Source of the DNA: Rhodobacteraceae bacterium UBA6197
GTDB taxonomy: Bacteria; Pseudomonadota; Alphaproteobacteria; Rhodobacterales; Rhodobacteraceae
DNA: 64,000 nucleotides
Assembly: GCA_002422085.1 (NCBI GenBank)
Contig: DISZ01000018.1
Coordinates: forward strand, 68,962 to 132,961
Direction of reading: 5' to 3'
Part shown: one piece after another, positions 43,640 through 50,838 of the stretch
How the letters are laid out: the number at the start of each line of letters is the position of its first letter
Numbering within the stretch: the first letter of the stretch is position 1
Translations under genes and position numbers: made by a program
The notes under the pieces: model-generated
What the model was told of the DNA's origin: nothing
What the model saw: only the letters and a program-made list of their open reading frames with translations
Database searches by the model: none

Positions 43640-44353
43640 TCAGACCGCGCGCGACCAGGCGTCGGCGGGGTCTTCTTCGGCAAAGGTGCGCAGCGCCGCG
43701 ACATCGGCAATGACCGCGTGGTTCTGACGCACCGTGACGCCCGCGTCCTTCAGCCGCGAAAAGGCGCGAGACAGGCTTTCGGGTTTCATCCCCAGACGCC
43801 CGGCGATCAGCACCTTTTCATAGGGCAGCGTGACCGTGCAGGCGCCGCTTGGCGCGGTGCACAGCTCGAGCAGGAATTCAGCGACACGCTGCGCCCCGGT
43901 CTGGGCCTTGAGCTGTTCGATCTGCGCCACCAGCCCGTGCAGATGCGCGAATGTGGCCGCCAGAATCGACAGCGCGACATCTGGTTCATCCCGGATCATC
44001 CGCAACAGGGTATCGGATTCGATGCGCAGCAGGGTGCAGTCGGTCACAGCCTCGGCGGCGACCGGATAGGTGCCGTGGCTGAAGGCCATGGCCTCGCCAA
44101 AGCTGCGGCCCTTGGTGAACACCCCGACGACCGCCTCGGCACCATTCGGCGCGATTCGGTAAAGTTTTACCCAGCCTTCCAGCACGATGAAAATTGCCGT
44201 GGCGCGTTCGCCCTGCAAGAACACCGTGGCACCGCGTTCATAGCTGCGGGAGTGCGCTTGGGAAAGAATTCGCTCCGAAAGCTCGTCACTTGTGTTGCGC
44301 AAGAGAAGCGAGCTGCGGGCGATGGCAGTATAATCGGTTTTCATGGCGGCCAT
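43640..44353 (-). CDS. dnr: Crp/Fnr-family regulator, DNR type
   Basis: The 237-aa protein has a cyclic-nucleotide-like sensor domain (FLQGERATAIFIVLEGWVKLYRI, FGEAMAFSHGTYPVAA) and a C-terminal winged helix whose recognition helix reads GMKPESLSRAFSRL. The E-x-x-S-R pattern is that of FNR-type readers of TTGAT(N4)ATCAA. There is no N-terminal cysteine cluster, so it is not an Fe-S FNR; DNR proteins are thought to sense NO through haem. The ATG at 44353 has GGAAA upstream; 44344 is the alternative. It sits between the sco operon and nnrU. Confidence 0.85.
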   Translation of the reverse strand: MAAMKTDYTAIARSSLLLRNTSDELSERILSQAHSRSYERGATVFLQGERATAIFIVLEGWVKLYRIAPNGAEAVVGVFTKGRSFGEAMAFSHGTYPVAAEAVTDCTLLRIESDTLLRMIRDEPDVALSILAATFAHLHGLVAQIEQLKAQTGAQRVAEFLLELCTAPSGACTVTLPYEKVLIAGRLGMKPESLSRAFSRLKDAGVTVRQNHAVIADVAALRTFAEEDPADAWSRAV

Positions 44354-44513
44354 TCGTCGTTTCCAGCGACAGAGTGCCACAGTTGGACGCGATGCACCAC
44401 CCATCCCACTGCGGCAGATGGTTGCGGCAGGCGATTACGGCAGGCGGTTGCGGCGGCGCGGCGGGCGCCATAGTTTGCGATCCAGACAAACCGGGACGGA
44501 GCAGCGGAAATCA

Positions 44514-45200
44514 ATGGCTGGTTGGGGTGAATATGTGCTGGCTTTCGCAATCTTTCTTGGGTCGCACGCGATTCCCGCCCGGCCCGCGCTGAAGGCGCGG
44601 CTGATGGCGATTCTTGGCCGGCGGGGCTACATTGCGGCCTATAGCCTGCTGTCGACCGTGCTGTTGTTCTGGTTGATCTTTGCCGCCGGCCGCGCCCCCT
44701 ATCAAGAGCTGTGGGCGCCTGAGGTCTGGCAACGCTGGCTGGTCAATCTGACGATGCCGGTGGCCATTGTGCTCAGCGTCTTTGCGATCGCCACGCCCAA
44801 TCCGCTGTCGTTTGGCGGGCTGTCCGGGGGGTTCGATCCCGCGCATCCGGGCATTGCCGGGGTGGCGCGTCACCCGCTGCCCTGGGCCTTGCTGCTGTGG
44901 TCGCTGGCGCATCTTCTGGCGAACGGAGATCTGGCGCATGTGCTGTTGTTTGGCGTCTTCGCGGCGTTTTCGGTGCTGGGCATGGTGCTGATCGACCGGC
45001 GCAACGCCCGCCTCTGGGGGCCCGAGCGCTTTGCCGCGCTGAGCGCGCGCACCTCGAGCTGGCCCTTCGCGGCGCTGATCTCGGGCCGCTGGAAACCGAC
45101 CCGCGGCCCCGCATGGGGGAGGGTGCTGATCGCGCTGGCGGCCTGGGCCGCGCTCTTGTACCTGCACCCGCCGGTGATCGGCGTCTCGCCGCTGCCGTAG
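44514..45200 (+). CDS. nnrU: NnrU family membrane protein
   Basis: The 228-aa protein has about five to six hydrophobic segments and FLGSHAIPARPALKARLMAILGRRGYIAAYSLLS at its start, the signature of NnrU (residues about 10-45). In Rhodobacter and relatives nnrU is linked to nitrite and nitric oxide reductase gene sets, but its role is unclear; distant homology to methyltransferase-type membrane proteins has been noted for the family. GGAAA precedes the ATG at 44514. It is divergent from dnr. Confidence 0.86.
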   Translation: MAGWGEYVLAFAIFLGSHAIPARPALKARLMAILGRRGYIAAYSLLSTVLLFWLIFAAGRAPYQELWAPEVWQRWLVNLTMPVAIVLSVFAIATPNPLSFGGLSGGFDPAHPGIAGVARHPLPWALLLWSLAHLLANGDLAHVLLFGVFAAFSVLGMVLIDRRNARLWGPERFAALSARTSSWPFAALISGRWKPTRGPAWGRVLIALAAWAALLYLHPPVIGVSPLP

Positions 45201-45303
45201 GGGTCAGAAGCAGGAAGGCGGAATTTCGCAAACGGCCGGGCCCGTCGCTTTCTCTCTCGGTCGAGTTTCGTTACACAATCGCCTTCCGCCGTGTTGGCTG
45301 AAC

Positions 45304-45332
45304 TTGTTAAGGCAGCTTGTTGTTTTTATGAG
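45304..45332 (+). promoter_or_regulatory. sigma70-like promoter upstream of the Stealth gene
   Basis: TTGTTA (45304-45309) and TATGAG (45327-45332) are separated by 17 bp and lie 60-90 bp before the GTG start. This is a pattern match only, in an AT-richer patch. Confidence 0.35.
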
Positions 45333-45391
45333 TTGCTGGGGCTGCAATTTCTTATGAAGCCAGTTCCACACAGATCAAAGGAGTGAGCGCT

Positions 45392-46987
45392 GTGCTGAAA
45401 CTCGGGACAAACTTTCTGTCGCGAAACATGAAAAAGGGCTTTGCAGTCAAGAATTATGCCCTTGCCGCGATCGGCAGACCCGCGCTGTTCAAATCTGCAC
45501 TCGACCGGGTATTGCTCAAGCGCTCCCGCGCGGCAGAAAGTATTGACCGCGCAGAGAAGAAAAAGGCCTCGCTTGAAAAAAGGGCCCTGCTGGTCCGCCC
45601 GGACGTCTTGCCAAAGTCGCTGGATGAGCTTCTTGCCGGGCTGGCGCAAAACATGGGCGTTCTGCTGCTGGCACACGATGCCAGCGCTGCCGTGATCGGT
45701 GTGGCCGAGGTAGATCTATTGTCCGCGCTTGTGGACCTCGAAACCAACGCGCCTGGTCTTTCGATGCGCATCAATCGCAAGGCGGTGACCTTTCAGACCA
45801 AGGGTTTCGAGCGCCTCGCACTGACCGCGCCCGATATTGAAATCAGCCATTTCGATTCGAAGTTCAACGGTTTCTGCCTGACCATTGAACCCTATTGCAA
45901 GCAGGCCCCGGGGAAGTGGCTGTCAAACAACCCTCGGAACCTGACCGCCCGTGCGCTCTATCTTGATCTGCTGGAAACACCGGGGTTGCACGACGTCGCA
46001 TCCGTGCTGATGGGGCCAACGATTCACGACCGCGCCAAGGCCCAGCCGGTTGATGTGGTCTACACTTGGGTCAACCACTCTGACCCCGACTGGGCCGCGA
46101 TGTATGCAGAGCATCGGCGCAGCGAAGACGGCGAAACTGAAAGCAATGGCGAAAGCGTTGACGCGCAAGCCCTATCCCGGTTTCACAGCAACGACGAGCT
46201 GCGCTATTCGCTCCGCTCGGTGGCCGCCAACCTCCCTTGGGTGAACAAGATTTATGTCTTCACCAATTGCGCCAAGCCCGACTGGATCACCACCGAATCC
46301 GACAAACTGATCTGGGTTCAGCACAGCGATGTGATCCCGTCCGAATTTCTGCCCAGCTTCAATTCACATGTGATCGAGTCGTTCCTGCATCGGATACCGG
46401 GTCTTTCCGAAGATTTCATTTACATTAACGATGATGTATTTGTCGCGAGGCAGCTTAAGAAGGCCTTCTTCTTTGATCTCAACGGATCGTCTCGTTCCTT
46501 CATGGAGCCCTACGCGATGATTTCGGGGCCGGCCCGCATTGGCGACCCTGACTATCTGAACGCCTCACGCAATTCCGCGCGCATCCTCAATGCGGCACTT
46601 GGCTTTGTCCCGACGCAGCTGCATCGTCACACGACCTTTGCGCTGCGCCGTTCGGTTTTGAACGAAATCGAACAGAGGTTCTCCCTTGAGATCAATCAGA
46701 TGCGCAAAAGCCGGTTCCGCCAGCCTACCGATATCAATCTGACCAGTTTTTTCTATCATCACTACGCCGCAGGCACCGGGCGGGCGATGTTCGCCACCTG
46801 TGCCAGCGCCTTCGTCAAATCGTTGGACATCCGCTGGAAGGCGCAACTGGCCGCCGCCACGGCGCCCAACCTTGATATCATCTGTATCAATGAAGGCGGC
46901 GCCGAAAGCCCTGCCGCCGACTGGCACGGCTCGGTCCGGGACTTCCTGATGAAGCGGTTTCCCGTAAAGGCGCCCTGGGAACGCTAG
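45392..46987 (+). CDS. Stealth-family capsular polysaccharide phosphotransferase
   Basis: The protein is 531 aa. The conserved Stealth regions appear in order: CR1 VDVVYTWVNHSDPDW near residue 220, CR2 FHSNDELRYSLRSVAANLPW near 264, CR3 HVIESFLHRIPGLSEDFIYI near 325 and CR4 TDINLTSFFYHHYAAG near 446. Stealth enzymes transfer sugar-1-phosphates during capsule or surface-glycan assembly. The GTG at 45392 is chosen because AAAGGAG lies 8 bp upstream; a GTG at 45383 is too close to it. The N-terminal 200 residues are not part of the family core. Confidence 0.88.
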   Translation: MLKLGTNFLSRNMKKGFAVKNYALAAIGRPALFKSALDRVLLKRSRAAESIDRAEKKKASLEKRALLVRPDVLPKSLDELLAGLAQNMGVLLLAHDASAAVIGVAEVDLLSALVDLETNAPGLSMRINRKAVTFQTKGFERLALTAPDIEISHFDSKFNGFCLTIEPYCKQAPGKWLSNNPRNLTARALYLDLLETPGLHDVASVLMGPTIHDRAKAQPVDVVYTWVNHSDPDWAAMYAEHRRSEDGETESNGESVDAQALSRFHSNDELRYSLRSVAANLPWVNKIYVFTNCAKPDWITTESDKLIWVQHSDVIPSEFLPSFNSHVIESFLHRIPGLSEDFIYINDDVFVARQLKKAFFFDLNGSSRSFMEPYAMISGPARIGDPDYLNASRNSARILNAALGFVPTQLHRHTTFALRRSVLNEIEQRFSLEINQMRKSRFRQPTDINLTSFFYHHYAAGTGRAMFATCASAFVKSLDIRWKAQLAAATAPNLDIICINEGGAESPAADWHGSVRDFLMKRFPVKAPWER

Positions 46988-47110
46988 AACCGGGTCCAAC
47001 GAGTGGATCGTGGCGGTGGTCGCAAAGCTGACTGGCGGGATCGGGCGAACAGACAGGATCGGGCGGGCGGCCCTATCCGATTGCGGCTAGGGCGCGCGCC
47101 CCGGCGAGGA

Positions 47111-47857
47111 TCACCGCCGCAGCCAATGCTTGAGACGAAACGCGGCAAAGACGACCGGCGCCGCCCAGCCAAAGACCCGGCGAAATACTGCCCGACGAGC
47201 GCGCATCGCCACGGCATCGTTCCAGCGAAGTCCGGAGCTGTGGACAGGGTGCGTGGCGATCGTCTCGGGAAAGAACCAGCAGTTTTGACCCGCCCCAACA
47301 AGGTCGGCAATGAAGATATATTCATCACCCAGAAAATCGGGCATCCCGGCGCCAAATTTCTCATCAAAGCGCAGCCCGAACTCGCGAAGCGGCGCCACTC
47401 GCACCAGCATTTCATAGGTCGCCGCCTTGGCACTGTTCAGCCGGGTCAGGCGTTGAGGCGTTTTTGGGTAGGCCTTGCGCAGGCGGCCCTCCGGATCTTG
47501 CGCCTGCGCCAACGCCAACACCAGATCGGGAGCGCGGCTGAATTGCGCCAATACCCGCTCGATAGCCGCCAGATCAAACTTGATGTCGTCGTCAGCAAAC
47601 AACAAGATCGCGCCGTTGGCATTGTCGATCGCGGCGTTGCGCGACCGCGCGACACCCTGCCCTGGCAAGTGGATCACCCGGATATCAGGGCGCCCCGATG
47701 GCGGCAGGAGGGTCTTGGAACCCGTCGCCTGGAACAGCGCGAGTATTTCGACGCCGTCGCGGGCGTCCGGATAGCGGATCTGGGCGGCACGCGCGCCTAG
47801 CGATGAATAGGCGATGGTCAGCCGGATTTCGGGCGAGGGTGGGGCGCTATGTGGCAT
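47111..47857 (-). CDS. glycosyltransferase family 2-like protein
   Basis: The 248-aa protein has a GT-A type nucleotide-sugar fold: RLTIAYSSLGAR at the start, GVARSRNAAIDNANGAILLFADDDIKFD with the DDD metal motif near residue 90, and a later FLGDEYIFIADLV segment. The donor and acceptor are unknown. It is the third gene of the kpsE-kpsT operon (4-bp gap from kpsT) and faces the Stealth gene, so it likely helps to build the exported glycan. Confidence 0.78.
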   Translation of the reverse strand: MPHSAPPSPEIRLTIAYSSLGARAAQIRYPDARDGVEILALFQATGSKTLLPPSGRPDIRVIHLPGQGVARSRNAAIDNANGAILLFADDDIKFDLAAIERVLAQFSRAPDLVLALAQAQDPEGRLRKAYPKTPQRLTRLNSAKAATYEMLVRVAPLREFGLRFDEKFGAGMPDFLGDEYIFIADLVGAGQNCWFFPETIATHPVHSSGLRWNDAVAMRARRAVFRRVFGWAAPVVFAAFRLKHWLRR

Positions 47858-47861
47858 GCAC

Positions 47862-48542
47862 CTAGGCCTGCGGTCGTGTCGCGGTGGCAATGCTCATGTT
47901 CTGCTCATGCACAGCCACAGCCTCGACGATATCATCGTAGAGCGTCAGTTCGCCATTTTCCAGCACTGCGCCAATCGTGCACAATCGGCGGATCATCGAC
48001 ATCGAATGGGTCACGACGATCGCGCCACTGTGCTGCATGCGCTCGAAAAAGACCGCTTCGCTTTTGCGCTTGAAGGCGGCGTCGCCGACGCTTGTCACCT
48101 CGTCCACGAGGTAGGTGTCAAAATGCACCCCCATCGAAGCCCCAAACGCAAGGCGCGAGCGCATGCCGGATGAATAGGTGCGAAACGGCAGGTCAAAATG
48201 CACGCCCAGTTCAGCGAAGTTTCGCACGTAATCGACCAGGTAATCCACATTCACACCATAGATCCGCGCCACGAATCGGATGTTCTGCGCGCCGGTCAGA
48301 TCGCTGTGAAAGCTGCCGCCAAACCCGACCGGCCACGAGATCGTACCATCCGAGATGATGCGCCCAGAGGTGGGATCCATCGTTCCGGCAATCATCCGCA
48401 GCAGGCTCGATTTACCTGCGCCGTTGCGCCCCAGCAGGCCCACAGCCACACCCGTGGGAAAGACAGCATTGATGTTTCGGGCCACACATTTGCGCCGTCC
48501 GTTCACGACATAGACTTTGGACAGATTCTCAAGCCGCACCAT
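47862..48542 (-). CDS. kpsT: capsule export ABC ATPase (KpsT-like)
   Basis: The 226-aa ATPase has Walker A GRNGAGKSSLLRM, signature TYSSGMRSRLAFG and Walker B TYLVDEVTSVGDA. The YSSGM signature is specific to the KpsT/Wzt-type polysaccharide exporters. It energises export of a capsule-like glycan with KpsM. kpsE precedes it with a 4-bp gap. Confidence 0.92.
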   Translation of the reverse strand: MVRLENLSKVYVVNGRRKCVARNINAVFPTGVAVGLLGRNGAGKSSLLRMIAGTMDPTSGRIISDGTISWPVGFGGSFHSDLTGAQNIRFVARIYGVNVDYLVDYVRNFAELGVHFDLPFRTYSSGMRSRLAFGASMGVHFDTYLVDEVTSVGDAAFKRKSEAVFFERMQHSGAIVVTHSMSMIRRLCTIGAVLENGELTLYDDIVEAVAVHEQNMSIATATRPQA

Positions 48543-48546
48543 CTGC

Positions 48547-49701
48547 CTAGCGCCGGTCCCGGATGCTGAAGTAGATCAGGATGCAGGTGGCCCAAATGAC
48601 CGTCAGGAAAAAGCCGACAATCGCCAGAAGCTTCAAGCGTTCGGGGTATTCCGATTTTTCCGCCAGGGTCGGGCGGATATGGGCCGCCAGATAGCGTGAC
48701 TGCCGCCGCGCGTCGGCCTGTGCCACATCATAGGCGGCCAAGCCGGTCCTGTAAGCCTCTTCGGCAAAAATCTTGTCAGCATTCAGCCGTTCGTATTGCG
48801 AGATCAACGAGGCGTAATCCTCGCCGCCCGGCACGCCGCCATCAACCCCGAACTTGGCTCGCTCTTGCGTAATGCGCCCGCGGATCACCTCGATGCGGCG
48901 CTGGGCCTGCTGCAGGCGGGTATCATCGGGCTTCAAACCGGTGGGCAGCATGTCCAGTTCAATCATCGACTCGGCCAGTTGGCTTTGCAGTGAATTGAGC
49001 ACCCCCATCTGGCCCTGAAAGTCGGCCGTCGGGTCGACAATCTGATTGGAGAGCCGAAACCGGGTCAACATCTGTCGGGCGTCTTTCAGGCGCGCGATAC
49101 TGTTGTCCAGTTCTTCTTTCGCATAAAAAGTCGCGTCCTCGCGCGCGACGGCGGACAGCTCATTGATCATTCGGCTGCATTCATCAAAGATCGCCTGCGC
49201 GATGCGCTGCGCATCTTCCGGGGTAAATGCAAGAACACGCAGCGTCATCAGCCCGGTGTGGCTGTCATAGGCGATCTGGACCTTGCGCCGCAGGTGCTGA
49301 TGCAGATCCTCGATCGTGCCAACGGGATCATAGGCAAAGACCGGGTCTCTGGGCCAGTATTTCGAGTAAAGCGCACGCAGGTCAATCTGCGCGTCAACCT
49401 GCGCGGCCAGTTCTTGACTTTTGAGGAATTCGTATAGGATGTCAGTGTCCGATACCGACGAGCCTGCCAAGAGGGGTATGTCGCCGAACAGGTCCAAAGA
49501 CGATTTGAATTCCTCCTTGCGCACCGAAAAGGCCACGGTCGAGGCATATTGTTCCACCGCGACAACCCAAAGGTAGCTTCCGACCAAGATCAAAGGCGCT
49601 ACGACTGCCAGGACGAAACTGGCCAAAACCCCTGAATTTCCAAGTCGACGTCGCCAGGCACTGTAGATGGACAGGACGTTTGTGGGGGCTAGGTCAGTCA
49701 C
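48547..49701 (-). CDS. kpsE: capsule export inner-membrane/periplasmic protein (KpsE-like)
   Basis: The 384-aa protein has one membrane segment near each end (SGVLASFVLAVVAPLILVGS and LLAIVGFFLTVIWATCILIYF) and a long periplasmic coiled-coil-rich middle, the Wzz/KpsE plan. It links KpsMT to the outer-membrane pore. The start is GTG at 49701 with AAAGG nearby; an ATG at 49779 would add a charged leader that does not fit the family. Confidence 0.87.
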   Translation of the reverse strand: MTDLAPTNVLSIYSAWRRRLGNSGVLASFVLAVVAPLILVGSYLWVVAVEQYASTVAFSVRKEEFKSSLDLFGDIPLLAGSSVSDTDILYEFLKSQELAAQVDAQIDLRALYSKYWPRDPVFAYDPVGTIEDLHQHLRRKVQIAYDSHTGLMTLRVLAFTPEDAQRIAQAIFDECSRMINELSAVAREDATFYAKEELDNSIARLKDARQMLTRFRLSNQIVDPTADFQGQMGVLNSLQSQLAESMIELDMLPTGLKPDDTRLQQAQRRIEVIRGRITQERAKFGVDGGVPGGEDYASLISQYERLNADKIFAEEAYRTGLAAYDVAQADARRQSRYLAAHIRPTLAEKSEYPERLKLLAIVGFFLTVIWATCILIYFSIRDRR

Positions 49702-49870
49702 GCGTGTGCCTTTTGAAACGGCTCGTCTGCAGTCCCAAGAACCCGGATCGTGCCGGACCCGCGACCGGATTACCCTCAAGAGGGTGTCTCCGTGCGTTGC
49801 CTTGTCTGCTCGGGGAATTCATTACATAAGTGGGTCCGCAATTTCCAGTCACAACTTGCAAAGGCCTGCC

Positions 49871-50668
49871 ATGCCGTTTGATCCGTCTCTGTCCCGGCCG
49901 AACCGGCATTTTCGCATGCTGCGCACGGTTTCGGCGCTGATCATGCGTGAAATGGCGACAACCTACGGCCGCTCGCCGGGGGGGTATGTCTGGGCGCTGC
50001 TGGAGCCGGCGGGGGCCGTGGCGATGCTGACGCTGATGTTCTCGCTGGCGATGCGTGTGCCACCGATGGGTGACAACTTTGCCCTGTTTTATGCGACCGG
50101 CTATCTTCCCTTTGTGCTGTTCAACGACATGGGCAGCAAAATCGCGGGCGTGATCAGCTTTTCACGACCTCTGCTGACCTATCCTGCGGTGACCTATATC
50201 GATGCGCTTTTGGCACGGTACCTGCTGACGATGTTGACCCATATAGTGGTCGGAATTGTGATCTTTGGCGGCATCATCATCCTCTTGCCCACCGACTCCG
50301 CGCCCGATGTGCTCAAGATCCTGAAGGCGTATGCGATCATCGGTTTCCTCGGGCTCAGCGTCGGGTTGATGAACTGCTATCTGATGACCGCATTTCCCGC
50401 GTGGGGGCGGATCTGGTGGGTGCTGACGCGGCCACTGTTCCTGATCTCGGGGATATTCTTTACCTATGACGACCTGCCTGCGATCGCCCAGGACATCTTG
50501 TGGTACAACCCGCTGCTGCATGGCGTAGGCTTCATGCGGACGGGGTTCTATCTGACCTACAAGGGTGACTATCTGAGCCTGCTCTATGTGTGCTCGGTCT
50601 CGGCGATGCTGGCCATTCTCGGACTGCTTCTTGTGCGGTTGAACTATCGGGCGTTCTTGCAGATCTGA
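49871..50668 (+). CDS. kpsM: capsule export ABC permease (KpsM-like)
   Basis: The 265-aa membrane protein has six hydrophobic segments and the ABC-2 polysaccharide-exporter features (TYGRSPGGYVWALLEPAG, LFLISGIFFTYDDLP). It is the channel for KpsT. It is transcribed divergently from kpsE-kpsT, with a 169-bp gap that must hold both promoters. In most Gram-negative clusters kpsM and kpsT are adjacent and co-oriented, so this split is notable. Confidence 0.92.
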   Translation: MPFDPSLSRPNRHFRMLRTVSALIMREMATTYGRSPGGYVWALLEPAGAVAMLTLMFSLAMRVPPMGDNFALFYATGYLPFVLFNDMGSKIAGVISFSRPLLTYPAVTYIDALLARYLLTMLTHIVVGIVIFGGIIILLPTDSAPDVLKILKAYAIIGFLGLSVGLMNCYLMTAFPAWGRIWWVLTRPLFLISGIFFTYDDLPAIAQDILWYNPLLHGVGFMRTGFYLTYKGDYLSLLYVCSVSAMLAILGLLLVRLNYRAFLQI

Positions 50669-50838
50669 CATGCGCAACACAGGCGTTGAAGATGGCCGGA
50701 CGGTAGCCTGCGAAGCCGCAGAGTAAGCATAAATTGTCAGTAATCGCCACTTTCCTGCCGAAGTTTCTAAGCCGCGAGTTAACCCACGACCTCTAAGGTC
50801 AATCGTGCACGGGGGTGCAAGGTTTCTGGGGGTTGGGG

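Noticed and set aside
30231..45200. nosR and nosX of a clade I cluster
   Set aside because: I looked for an FMN-binding polyferredoxin and an ApbE-like gene; the only polyferredoxin-type proteins are NosG and NosH, and no ApbE-like protein is present.
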